Notes: generated by a model not told the origin, from the letters alone. A DNA stretch of 35,937 nt from Clostridia bacterium (GCA_017449935.1 JAFSYP010000063.1:1-35937), one strand, 5' to 3'; shown: positions 24,862-33,131, counted from the stretch's first letter. Numbers and translations: made by a program.

Positions 24862-25821
24862 TTATAATCGAATCGGCTTTTCCGCGCTGATCCTGCCGCT
24901 TTCCACATCCTTAAAAAATGTGGAATTGGCGGGTACGACAAATTTGATCGCGGACGGGATCAATTCCATTGTGCAGTCGTGGACGACCTCGCACTCACCG
25001 TCCACGTTGACAACGGCGGGCGCATCCGAATGGACCGTGATCTTCCTGCCGCGGACGAACTTCGTAACGTCCCAGCTCAGGTGTTCGCCGCGTTTATAGG
25101 CGCCGAGCAGCGTCAGGAGCTTCAGTCGACTGAACTGTTTACGCACGACGATGATGTCTAAAAGGCCGTCGTTCGGCATCGCCAACGGGCCGCCCATATA
25201 GCCGCCGCCGTACCAGCGGGAATTGCCGACGAAGCAAAAGATGACCTTTTCCTTCTGCGGCGGTTCGTCGTCCACGGAGATCGTGAACGTATTCTCAACC
25301 TTCTTCATGAGCGCCCACAGCGCGGACAGCGTGTACGCCATTTCCCCGCCGACCAGCGGCAGTTTTTTGAAATCGGCCTGCTTCTTGCACACCTCGGCGT
25401 CCATGCCCATCGAGCATTCGTTGATCGCGATCTTATCGCCGCAGCGGATCAGATCGAGCGGGATCGCCGTGCCGTTGACCTGCGCCTCCACATTTGCGAG
25501 CTGCTCGCGCGTGCCGAACAGGCGGATAAAATCGTTGCCGGAACCGAGCGGCAGCACGGCGACCTCGACGTTCTCCGCGCCGTATGCGCCGTTGACCACC
25601 TCAAACAGCGTTCCGTCGCCGCCGCAGGCATAGAACCGGATCTGCTCGCCGGACGCTGCGCGTTCCTTTACAAAGCGCTGGCCGTCGCCGCCGGCTGTGG
25701 TACAGTAGACCTCATAATCCAATCCGTTCTTTTTGCAGTATTCGTGGATCTGCGGCTGGATGCGCTGCGCGTCCCTGCCCTTTTTACCTGCCATCGGATT
25801 GACAACAAAAACATGCTTCAT
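24862..25821 (-). CDS. Diacylglycerol kinase-family lipid kinase (YegS/BmrU-like)
   Basis: This protein of about 319 residues has the DAGK catalytic fold: VNPMAGKKG at the N-terminus, the nucleotide loop CGGDGTLFEVVNG, LPLGSGNDFIRLFG, and the C-terminal beta domain with NDGLLDIIVV. It probably phosphorylates a lipid alcohol at the membrane surface; the precise lipid cannot be read. ATG 25821 gives the best spacing from AAGG; ATG 25824 and GTG 25830 are alternatives. It starts 10 bases after the methyltransferase stop, and the ribosome site overlaps that stop. Confidence 0.9.
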   Translation of the reverse strand: MKHVFVVNPMAGKKGRDAQRIQPQIHEYCKKNGLDYEVYCTTAGGDGQRFVKERAASGEQIRFYACGGDGTLFEVVNGAYGAENVEVAVLPLGSGNDFIRLFGTREQLANVEAQVNGTAIPLDLIRCGDKIAINECSMGMDAEVCKKQADFKKLPLVGGEMAYTLSALWALMKKVENTFTISVDDEPPQKEKVIFCFVGNSRWYGGGYMGGPLAMPNDGLLDIIVVRKQFSRLKLLTLLGAYKRGEHLSWDVTKFVRGRKITVHSDAPAVVNVDGECEVVHDCTMELIPSAIKFVVPANSTFFKDVESGRISAEKPIRL

Positions 25822-25831
25822 CATTTTCACC

Positions 25832-26944
25832 TTACCCTTTATAATACATATACAGATCGCATTTGATCATGCCGTTATACAACTTGCGGCGCTTGTCCGC
25901 CTTTCGGCCGAACGATTTTTCAAAGGTTTCCGAAGGGCAGATCACGCTGTACGACCAGCCGCGCTGCGGCGTAAAGACGCGTCCCATCGCTTTATACAGC
26001 TCCTCGGCCTGCGATATATCCAGAAGCCGCTCGCCGTACGGCGGATTGCAGATGACGGTGCCGCGCTCGCTCTTGTGCGAAAAGCTGCGCACGTCCGCGC
26101 GAAAGAATTCGATTTTGTCCGAAACGCCGGCGCGCTGCGCGTTGGCGCGCGCGATCTCCAGCACTTCGGCGTCGATATCCGACGCGTAGGCAAAGAAATC
26201 GCAGTCGCGCTTTTCCAGATCCTTTGCGCGTTCGCGTTCCGTTTTCCAGACAGAGCCGTCGAGATTCTCCCACCGTTCGGCGGAAAACGGACGGTGCAGG
26301 CCGGGCGCGATCTGCATCGCCGCCAGCGCGCCCTCGATCGCGATCGTGCCGGAACCGCACATGGGATCGTACAGCGTATGATACGGACGAAGACGCGACA
26401 CATAACAGATCGCCGCCGCAAGCGTTTCCTTCAGCGGCGCGCCCGCCGCCTGAATGCGGTATCCGCGCTTGTGCAAACCGGCGCCGGATGTGTCGATCAG
26501 CAGGCTGACGACGTTTTTCATGATGGAAAACTGGATCTGATGCACCGGCCCAGTTTCCGGAAACCATTCAAGATGATGGCGGCTTTTGAGCCGTTCGACG
26601 ATCGCCTTCTTGATAATAGCCTGACAGTCGCTGACGGAAAACAGCGCGGAGTTGATCGAATATCCCTTGACAGGGAACGCGTCTTCGACAGGGATCCATT
26701 CCTCCCACGGCAGCGATTTCGTATTCTGGAACAATTCTTCAAAACTCTCCGCCGTGAAGGCGCCGACAAGGATCTGGATACGTTCGGCAAAGCGCGAACA
26801 TATGTTGGCGCGCGCAAGCATTTCGGCGCCGCCCGAAAACAAGACGCGGCCGTTCTCCGCGCGCACATCCTGCGCCTGCATTTCACGAAGCTCCTGGGCT
26901 ATCGGTCCTTCCAGTCCAAGCAGGCAGGGTATCACAAAATCCAT
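25832..26944 (-). CDS. THUMP-type class I RNA methyltransferase (RlmL/YpsC-like)
   Basis: The 370-residue protein has an N-terminal ferredoxin-like/THUMP region (MDFVIPCLLGLEGPIAQEL, then HQIQFSI...LLIDTSGAGLHKRGYR) and a C-terminal Rossmann methyltransferase with DPMCGSGTIAIEGA for S-adenosylmethionine and the N6/N2 base-methylation motif NPPYGER. This is the arrangement of the 23S rRNA guanine-N2 methyltransferase group (YpsC in Bacillus, the N-terminal half of E. coli RlmL). ATG 26944 follows GAGG; GTG 26956 overlaps the site. It forms an operon with the lipid kinase. Confidence 0.92.
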   Translation of the reverse strand: MDFVIPCLLGLEGPIAQELREMQAQDVRAENGRVLFSGGAEMLARANICSRFAERIQILVGAFTAESFEELFQNTKSLPWEEWIPVEDAFPVKGYSINSALFSVSDCQAIIKKAIVERLKSRHHLEWFPETGPVHQIQFSIMKNVVSLLIDTSGAGLHKRGYRIQAAGAPLKETLAAAICYVSRLRPYHTLYDPMCGSGTIAIEGALAAMQIAPGLHRPFSAERWENLDGSVWKTERERAKDLEKRDCDFFAYASDIDAEVLEIARANAQRAGVSDKIEFFRADVRSFSHKSERGTVICNPPYGERLLDISQAEELYKAMGRVFTPQRGWSYSVICPSETFEKSFGRKADKRRKLYNGMIKCDLYMYYKG

Positions 26945-27013
26945 ATCAGACCTCACTCATTTTGATGCATCCAATATAGCATATCCGAGCGGAAAATTCA
27001 ACTGTATTGCATG

Positions 27014-27037
27014 AAAAAACCGCCTCCGAAGAGGCGG
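27014..27037 (-). terminator. Intrinsic terminator after the M28 peptidase gene
   Basis: On the minus strand CCGCCTC-TTCG-GAGGCGG (27020-27037) is followed by six T residues (27014-27019). It lies 7 bases past the stop codon. Confidence 0.9.
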
Positions 27038-27044
27038 CAAAAAA

Positions 27045-28301
27045 TTACTCGTTGGATGAAAGTCCGCGCTCGTCAAAAAGGAACGCCGTGCGCAACAGCA
27101 CTTCGATTCCTTTTTCGATCGTTTGCACATTCAGATTCTCCGCCGTGTCAAGTCGCGTGTGATAATACCTCGCCGGCGCATGGTCCATCGCGCAGAATGC
27201 CACAGACGGGACGCCGCCCTGCATCATGGCCGCGGCGTCAGTCGCGCCAAGGTCGATCGACAGCTTCGGCAGATCGAGTCCCGCGTCATACGACGCCTGA
27301 AGCATCAGAGCGACCGCAGTCTTATCGAGCGAAACGGTGCCGGTCATATCCTTGTGATACACGCCCATGAATTCCATATCACGCACGGTGTCGGTCGCCA
27401 CAAAAACCGTTTCGACGTCGTCAAATTTGTTGGCCTTTACAAACGCTTTCGCACCGCGAAGGCCGGACTCCTCGGAGCCCATGGAGACTGCCATGACCTC
27501 CGTATGCTCAAACTCGATGTTGTTGGTCGTCATAAACTGAAGCACGGCGATCGAAGAAAAGACGCCCGTCAGATCGTCGTTCGCGCCCTCGACGACCAGC
27601 TTAGGATCGTCGAACACAAAGCCGACGCACAGTCCGAGCACACAAACGCCCTCCGCGATCCGGAATGCCAGCTGCGCGCCGTCGGACAGCTTCAGCACGA
27701 CGGAAAGAATATCCAGCACAAGACAGACAGCAACACATCCGAGCGCCGTATAGATCGCGACGCGCAGCAGCTTGTATCCGCCCCAATGCGTGAAGCGCCA
27801 CTCGTACGCCGAATCCATGTGACCGCTGAAAATGATCCGACGCTTGACCTCGCCCTTCGGCTTTTTGGTCAGGATCACATTACTGGACTGCGCTTTTCTG
27901 AAAAACGGGTCCATGATCTGCTTGTAAAGCAGAAACTCCAGAACGATGTAAACAAGGATCAGAACGGTCAGAACAAGTGAACCGACCTGAAACGCACGTC
28001 CCAGATTCTGCGGTACGAAGCCTGCGGCGATAAACAGCGCGATCGCGATGCTTTCGATGACCGCGCTGAACCACGGCCATGCCATAAACGCGCGGGGCGA
28101 GAGTTTAAACGACTGCTTCTCCGCGGAATCGGCAAATTTAGCGCACGATTCGAGCACGTAATCCTGCGCTTTGTCCTCGTTCTCGGAACCCGCCGCGCGA
28201 GGTCCGATCGTTTTACAGACCTTCCGGATCTCACGAACGGTAAAGTTCGTGCTTTCACGGATCTTTGCAACGTGGTTTAAATCCAGCTCATTGAATTTCA
28301 T
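27045..28301 (-). CDS. Membrane-embedded M28-family zinc peptidase
   Basis: The 418-residue protein has M28 aminopeptidase ligands: His161 and Asp163 in FSGHMDSA, GANDDLTG with Asp242/243, the Glu277-Glu278 pair in GSEESGL, Asp304 and His381 in YHTRLDT. Unusually, two membrane hairpins are built in, at about 77-97 and 106-126 before the first ligand, and at 182-203 and 211-231 between the first and second ligand groups. Basic loops at 127-155 suggest the active site faces the cytoplasm. The ribosome site AGGAG is 12 bases from ATG 28301, a long spacing. It follows the SCP2-like gene by 74 bases. Confidence 0.85.
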   Translation of the reverse strand: MKFNELDLNHVAKIRESTNFTVREIRKVCKTIGPRAAGSENEDKAQDYVLESCAKFADSAEKQSFKLSPRAFMAWPWFSAVIESIAIALFIAAGFVPQNLGRAFQVGSLVLTVLILVYIVLEFLLYKQIMDPFFRKAQSSNVILTKKPKGEVKRRIIFSGHMDSAYEWRFTHWGGYKLLRVAIYTALGCVAVCLVLDILSVVLKLSDGAQLAFRIAEGVCVLGLCVGFVFDDPKLVVEGANDDLTGVFSSIAVLQFMTTNNIEFEHTEVMAVSMGSEESGLRGAKAFVKANKFDDVETVFVATDTVRDMEFMGVYHKDMTGTVSLDKTAVALMLQASYDAGLDLPKLSIDLGATDAAAMMQGGVPSVAFCAMDHAPARYYHTRLDTAENLNVQTIEKGIEVLLRTAFLFDERGLSSNE

Positions 28302-28332
28302 ATACGGTTTGAACTCCTATGGACAAATTCGC

Positions 28333-28361
28333 AGAGCCACGACACATGACGCCGCGGCTCT
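28333..28361 (-). terminator. Weak terminator-like hairpin after the five-gene operon
   Basis: On the minus strand AGAGCC...GGCTCT forms a stem of up to 12 pairs with several G-T wobbles and a 5-base loop. Only a short T-poor tail follows, so read-through into the M28 gene is likely. Confidence 0.45.
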
Positions 28362-28375
28362 GTTCCTTGATAGAA

Positions 28376-29182
28376 TTATTTTGCGAGTGCGCCGACTTCC
28401 AGCATGAATCCGCCGATCTGTCCGCCGAACTCGGGCGCGCCGTCCATGATCAGACGTCCGGCCTTCACGGCTTCGAGCATGTCGTCGGTATCGAGCAGGA
28501 TGCCCAGCGCGCTGTCAAGGTTATTGAAGCGCAGCGTGAAGAAGGTAAGCGCCTTCTTGTAATCGCCGCGGCCGGCCTTTGTCTTGCCTTCCTTGACGCG
28601 CATATGCGCCGAAACGCCCGGATAGCCTTCCACTGCCCAGCCGTACACACGGTCGGGGCTCTTCTTGGCCCAGTCGTGGATCGCGGGATGGCCGGCCTTG
28701 TTAAGCTGGCTGATGCCGGTGGAGAGCAGATAGAAGAAGCACTTAACCATAAGCTCCTTGGACGCTTCATCCTTCGGCGGCTCCGTTGCGGAAAGCAGCG
28801 AGGACATCTTCAGCAGCACGGACACAAACGCGATCAGAACGTCCATCTTGCCCACGCCCTTGATCTTGCGCGGGAGTGTCTTGGGATTCATCTTGCCCTT
28901 GAAAAAGCCGTTCATCGCTTCGATGGATTTGAAGCCGATCTCGACGTCGGGGTTCGTGTGGATGGTATTGAGCTTGACTGTCCACTCACCGTTCTTGATC
29001 CAGAAGCAGGTGCTTCTCTTTCCGCCCTTGGTCTCGGGATCGAGCGCGCTGACCTGGATCACGGCGTTCATGCCCTTGAATTTCTTCTTGAGTTCCGGAA
29101 CATCATTGGCGATAACCTTCATCAGCGGAAGCACCGCATTGAAGAAAATGATGCTGGAATAGACTTCTTCCTTCTTATGCAT
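28376..29182 (-). CDS. Tandem SCP2-like protein B
   Basis: The 268-residue protein appears to contain two sterol-carrier-protein-2-like units. Residues 38-128 carry the pattern strand (EWTVKL), NPDVEIGFKSIEAMNGFFKGK, then KIKGVGKMDVLIAFVSVLLKM. Residues 185-268 repeat it as ALTFFTLRFNNLDSALGILL, DDMLEAVKAGRLIMDGAPE, GGFMLEVGALA. SCP2 folds bind lipids or acyl groups in a hydrophobic tunnel, but the ligand here is unknown. ATG 29182 follows GGGGGAG at 8 bases. It is the last gene of the operon, 18 bases after the transketolase C subunit, and is a diverged paralogue of the first gene. Family assignment is by pattern only. Confidence 0.65.
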   Translation of the reverse strand: MHKKEEVYSSIIFFNAVLPLMKVIANDVPELKKKFKGMNAVIQVSALDPETKGGKRSTCFWIKNGEWTVKLNTIHTNPDVEIGFKSIEAMNGFFKGKMNPKTLPRKIKGVGKMDVLIAFVSVLLKMSSLLSATEPPKDEASKELMVKCFFYLLSTGISQLNKAGHPAIHDWAKKSPDRVYGWAVEGYPGVSAHMRVKEGKTKAGRGDYKKALTFFTLRFNNLDSALGILLDTDDMLEAVKAGRLIMDGAPEFGGQIGGFMLEVGALAK

Positions 29183-29200
29183 TACCGTCACTCCCCCTTC

Positions 29201-30211
29201 TTAAACCTCGTCGTCCCAGTTGTCGTCGTCGTCTCTGCGGACGCCGAGACTGTCGAACACGGCGTTGATGATACCGTTGGAATCAATGCCCAGAATAGAC
29301 ATGATGTCCTCGTGCAGACCGATGGGAGCGAACTTATCCGGAATGCCCAGACGCTTGAACCTGACGGGGATATCGCTCTCCGCAAGGACCTCCGCGACTG
29401 CGGAGCCGAGACCGCCGATTATGTTGTGATCTTCCGCGGTGATGATCTTGCCGGTCTCCTGCGCAGCCTTGAGGATGGCTTCCTTGTCGATGGGCTTGAT
29501 GGTATGCATGTTCAGCACGCGCACCTTGATGCCGTGTACGTTCTCCAGGAACATCGCTGCCTGCAGCGCCTGGAACGCACAGGAACCGGTCGCGATGACC
29601 GTCGCGTCGGAGCCTTCGTGCAGCTCCACCGCCTTGCCGATCTGATAACCGTAGTTCGCGTCGGAATACAGAACGCGGTCAAAGCCTCTGTTGATGCGGA
29701 TATACACCGGGCCCTTATGCGCATAGGCGGCGCGCACGGCGTTGGCCGTCTCCAGACCGTCAGCCGGACAGATCACGACCAGATTCGGCATAGAACGCGC
29801 CACAGCCAGGTCCACGATGGCATGGTGCGTCGAACCGGCCTGACCGAAGGACGTACCCGCGTGGGTGGCGATGATCTTGCAGTTGATATTCTGGTAGCAA
29901 ATATCCGTGTGCAGCTGGTCCGCGCAGCGCAGAGAAGCGAAAACGGAGAACGTCGAAAGGAAGGGCGTGCAGCCCGCCTTCGCCATACCGGCGGCGACGC
30001 CGAACATGTTCTGCTCGGCAATACCGACGTTGAAGAAACGATCCGGGAACTCCTTCTGGAAAATACCGATCTTTGTCGAGGTCGCAAGGTCGGCAGTCAG
30101 CGCGACGATCTCCGGATGCGATCTGCCGAGCTCAGCGAGCGTATTGCCGTAATACTCCGCAGTAGACATTGCGGTCGATTCCACAGCTGTATAAACAAAT
30201 CCGCCTGCCAT
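29201..30211 (-). CDS. Transketolase, C-terminal subunit
   Basis: This subunit of 336 residues carries the pyrimidine-binding and C-terminal domains of transketolase. It has ALTADLATSTK, the cofactor-activating glutamate in NVGIAEQNMFGVAAGMA, STFSVFASLRCADQLHTDI, the H/D-rich THAGTSFGQAGSTHHAIVDLA, and the C-terminal AEDHNIIGGLGSAVAEVL. ATG 30211 directly follows the TAA of the N subunit, with GAGG upstream, so the two are translationally coupled and must form a heteromer. The last ten residues, DDDDNWDDEV, are strikingly acidic. The sugar substrate is unknown. Confidence 0.92.
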   Translation of the reverse strand: MAGGFVYTAVESTAMSTAEYYGNTLAELGRSHPEIVALTADLATSTKIGIFQKEFPDRFFNVGIAEQNMFGVAAGMAKAGCTPFLSTFSVFASLRCADQLHTDICYQNINCKIIATHAGTSFGQAGSTHHAIVDLAVARSMPNLVVICPADGLETANAVRAAYAHKGPVYIRINRGFDRVLYSDANYGYQIGKAVELHEGSDATVIATGSCAFQALQAAMFLENVHGIKVRVLNMHTIKPIDKEAILKAAQETGKIITAEDHNIIGGLGSAVAEVLAESDIPVRFKRLGIPDKFAPIGLHEDIMSILGIDSNGIINAVFDSLGVRRDDDDNWDDEV

Positions 30212-31078
30212 TTATCTCGCCTCTCTTTCCACGCGTTCCACACGTTTCTTATAGTATTCGGCAAGGTCTTCCTTGCACTGTTTGTAGAGCGTCTCGTCAA
30301 TGGCGCCGTAGTGCCATTTATAATTGCCTTCCATCATCTTGATGCCGGCGCCCTTGACCGTATCGGCAAGGATCAGCACGGGATTGGTCGCGGTCAGCGC
30401 ATAGTCGATCGCTTCGCACAGCTCGCGGATGTTCTGGCCGTCCACCTTTTTGACCGTAAGGCCGAAGGCCGTCCATTTGTCGGCCAGAGGCTCCAGCTTC
30501 ATGACGTCCTCCGTATCGCCGTCGATCATCTTGTGGTTGCGGTCGACGATGGAGATGACATTGGTGAGGTTGTAATGGTTGATAGTCATGGCGGCTTCCC
30601 AGTTGGAGCCCTCGCCCAATTCGCCGTCGCCCATCAGGCAGAACGTCTTGTAGGACTTACCGAGCACTCTGGCCGCCAAGCCGGTGCCGGCAGCGATCGG
30701 CAGGCCGTGACCGAGCGAACCGGTGGAGGCGTCGACGCCGATAACCTTGTTGGAATCCAGATGGATGCCCATTTTGGAATTGGTGTGGTTGAAGGTCTTC
30801 AGCTGCTCCTTGTCGTTGAAGCCGAAGTCGCACAGCACAGGCGCATACGCAATGCCGGCATGGCCTTTGCTGAGGATGAAGCGGTCTCTGTCCGCCCAGT
30901 TGGGATCATCCTTGCGGATGTGCAGATACTTGTGGTACAGCACGGTAAAAATATCCATCGCGCTCATACCGCCGCCGATATGGCCGCTGCCCGCCCAGTA
31001 CGTCGTGTCCAGGCAGAGATTGCGCAGCTCATGCGCTTTCTTTTCCAGCGCGAGCCATTCGCTCTTTGTCAATGACAT
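30212..31078 (-). CDS. Transketolase, N-terminal (thiamine-diphosphate-binding) subunit
   Basis: The 288-residue subunit holds the diphosphate-binding domain: SGHIGGGMSAMDI at 31-43, SKGHA at 70-74, STGSLGHGLPIAAG at 118-131 and the thiamine motif GDGELGEGSNWEA at 150-162 with the distal asparagine in VDRNHKMIDG. Split transketolases are normal in several bacterial groups and are not frameshifts. ATG 31078 has AAGGGG at a long spacing. It begins 18 bases after the aminotransferase gene. This subunit works only together with the downstream C subunit. Confidence 0.93.
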   Translation of the reverse strand: MSLTKSEWLALEKKAHELRNLCLDTTYWAGSGHIGGGMSAMDIFTVLYHKYLHIRKDDPNWADRDRFILSKGHAGIAYAPVLCDFGFNDKEQLKTFNHTNSKMGIHLDSNKVIGVDASTGSLGHGLPIAAGTGLAARVLGKSYKTFCLMGDGELGEGSNWEAAMTINHYNLTNVISIVDRNHKMIDGDTEDVMKLEPLADKWTAFGLTVKKVDGQNIRELCEAIDYALTATNPVLILADTVKGAGIKMMEGNYKWHYGAIDETLYKQCKEDLAEYYKKRVERVEREAR

Positions 31079-31096
31079 TCTTTAATACACCCCTTC

Positions 31097-32359
31097 TTAT
31101 GCAAGCTCCGGATGATGCGCCTTGACCGCTCTGAAAGCGTCTTCTGCGATCTCTACGGTCGTCTTGATATCCTCGTCCGTCAGTGCGGCATTGATGAAAT
31201 GATTGTGGTGCGAAGCGAAGAAAACGCCTCTGGAAACGCACTCCGCGATCCATTCCTGATGCAGATACAAATCGTCGTCGTTCGCCACACGCAGATAGAA
31301 CAGCGAGGGCATACCGGAAACGACCAAATCGAAGCCGTTTTCTTTCGCGGCGATCTTCAGGCCGTTGATCAGCTTCGTGCCCAGCGTGTCAAACAGCTGC
31401 GGGGTGTTGAGCTTCTTCATCTTTTCGATATTCGCGATACACGCGGCGAACGGCACGGAGCTCATCCAGTAGCTGCCCGTCACATTCATGCCGCTGATGG
31501 CGCTCTTGAGGTGATCGCGGCCGCACAGCGCTGACATATTGTAGCCGTTGGCAAGCGCCTTGCAGAAGCAGATCATATCCGCCTTGAAGCCGAAGTAGTG
31601 GTCGGAACCTGCAAGGTCCAGACGGAAGCCGGCGCGCACGTCGTCGATGATCAGCTGGATATCCTCGTCGTCGCAGATCTTTCTGACCTTCGCCCAGAAA
31701 GCGCGCGTCATGATCGCGTTGTCGTGGAAGTTGCCGTGATCGTACGGCTGCGCAATAATGGCCGCGATCTCGCCCTTGTTCTCCTCGACGACTTTCTCAA
31801 GCGCGGGGATGTCGTCCCACGGGACGATGATGTTATTCCAGACTTCCTCGGGCAGAACGCCGCTGTAATCCTTCTTGGCCTGCCAGGGAGAAACGCCGTG
31901 ATAATAGCCCTTGAAGAAGATGATCTTCTTGCGCTTGGTATACGCTCTGGCAGTCATGGCGGCGATCTGCGTGGTGTCGTTGCCGTTCTTGGCAAAATAG
32001 ACCCAGTCCGCCGAGGCGACGGTGTCGACAAGAAGCTCGGCACAGTCGACCATAACGCTGCCGGGAGACGTGGTGCAGTTGCCCTTCTTGAGCTGGGCGA
32101 GTGCGGCGGCGTCCACGTCGGGATCGTTATAGCCGAGGACATTGGGGCCGTACGCACACATATAGTCGATGTATTTGTTGCCGTCCACGTCCCAGAAATA
32201 TGTACCCTGGGCGCGTTCGGAGAACATCGGCCACTTGCTGACCGGGATAAACAGACCTTCCGCCGGGCCGAGGTGACCGTAAACGCCGGACGGAATCACT
32301 TTCGTTGCGCGCGCAAAAAGCGCACGGCTTTTTTCATGCGTATATTCAGGATAAGACAT
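31097..32359 (-). CDS. Class III aminotransferase, glutamate-1-semialdehyde-aminotransferase-like
   Basis: This is a PLP enzyme of 420 residues. It has DVDGNKYIDYMCAYGPNVLGY, YYHG at 152-155, the cofactor aspartate at 239 in IIDDVRAGFRLD, and the Schiff-base lysine at 267 in CFCKALANGY. It resembles HemL overall, but the usual NSGTEA phosphate-loop motif reads KNGNDT at 124-129, DEVMTGFR reads DDVRAGFR, and the EP motif reads AQPYDHGN. A different substrate from HemL is likely. No heme genes are nearby. ATG 32359 follows AAGGAGG. It lies 13 bases after SCP2-like A and just before the transketolase genes. Confidence 0.88.
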   Translation of the reverse strand: MSYPEYTHEKSRALFARATKVIPSGVYGHLGPAEGLFIPVSKWPMFSERAQGTYFWDVDGNKYIDYMCAYGPNVLGYNDPDVDAAALAQLKKGNCTTSPGSVMVDCAELLVDTVASADWVYFAKNGNDTTQIAAMTARAYTKRKKIIFFKGYYHGVSPWQAKKDYSGVLPEEVWNNIIVPWDDIPALEKVVEENKGEIAAIIAQPYDHGNFHDNAIMTRAFWAKVRKICDDEDIQLIIDDVRAGFRLDLAGSDHYFGFKADMICFCKALANGYNMSALCGRDHLKSAISGMNVTGSYWMSSVPFAACIANIEKMKKLNTPQLFDTLGTKLINGLKIAAKENGFDLVVSGMPSLFYLRVANDDDLYLHQEWIAECVSRGVFFASHHNHFINAALTDEDIKTTVEIAEDAFRAVKAHHPELA

Positions 32360-32372
32360 TCCGCAACCTCCT

Positions 32373-33131
32373 TTATGCCAGATACAGAGCAACTCTGTCG
32401 AGAATTCTGTTCATGTTGTCGAGCATGGAGATCATGCCCTTCATGGTGATCGAACCGTTGCCGATGCAGGCAAGCGAATTGACCTTGTCGTTGAACAGGT
32501 CGTTCGCCAGCTGCATGGAGCCGAATTCCATCACGGATCTGGGAGTACCTTCGCAGTCCTTCAAAGTGGTCAGCACATGATCCTTCGCACGGATCACGGC
32601 CTTCGGACCGTTCTTGATGGACATCAGGATATCGCCGTCTTCGATATTCTGCGCGCTGAACGTGCTGATCGGATCGTGATTGCCGAGCTGTGAGATCGCG
32701 CAGGTCACGACGTAGAACGTCAGCGTCGTGTTCAGATCGAAGAACGCGGGATCCTTCATCGCTTCCTCGGAAGGACGCATCACTTCACTGAGCCGGTCGG
32801 TCAACGGCACGAACGTCTTCAGCAAAAAGCCGATCTTGGAAAAGCCCTTTGTCGGAACAGGCGTCACGGTGCCGTCGATCAGCCCGTTGAATTTTTCGGG
32901 CGAAGCAAACGGCAGACGGATGTCGCAGTCCGCGCAGCCTTCCGTCAGAAGGCAGTTGCCGTCCTCAAAGCTGAGCGTCGCCTTGGGGCCGTCCTTGACG
33001 TCGAAGCCGATGGACACGGGTTTGGTACCGCTCAAGATGTTCTTGGCCTGTTCGTCCAGCTTGCAGAGATTTTCCAGCGCGCCGAGGACCGCGAACATAT
33101 TGATGTACGCTAAAGTTTTTGCATCTGTCAA
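32373..33131 (-). CDS. Tandem SCP2-like protein A
   Basis: The start is a TTG at 33131, chosen because GGAGGAGGA lies 6 bases upstream; longer in-frame starts bury this site and the promoter. The 252-residue product seems to hold two SCP2-like units. Residues 35-118 have GPKATLSF, CDIRLPFASPEKFNGLIDG and GFSKIGFLLKTFVPLTDRL. Residues 165-252 have GPKAVIRA, MEFGSMQLANDLFNDKVNS, then GNGSITMKGMISMLDNMNRI. Three cysteines cluster at 60-69. It is the first gene of the operon and a diverged paralogue of the last one. Function is unknown; lipid or hydrophobic-metabolite binding is inferred. Confidence 0.62.
   Translation of the reverse strand: MTDAKTLAYINMFAVLGALENLCKLDEQAKNILSGTKPVSIGFDVKDGPKATLSFEDGNCLLTEGCADCDIRLPFASPEKFNGLIDGTVTPVPTKGFSKIGFLLKTFVPLTDRLSEVMRPSEEAMKDPAFFDLNTTLTFYVVTCAISQLGNHDPISTFSAQNIEDGDILMSIKNGPKAVIRAKDHVLTTLKDCEGTPRSVMEFGSMQLANDLFNDKVNSLACIGNGSITMKGMISMLDNMNRILDRVALYLA

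Noticed and set aside
28319-31075. Very long open frame on the plus strand opposite the transketolase and SCP2-like genes
   Set aside because: It is antisense to three genes with clear motifs. High GC at third codon positions leaves the opposite strand free of stops. No ribosome site or domain is visible.
29201-31078. Frameshifted single transketolase gene
   Set aside because: The N subunit ends with a natural basic helix and TAA. The C subunit has its own ribosome site and ATG immediately after. Split transketolase subunits are a known form.
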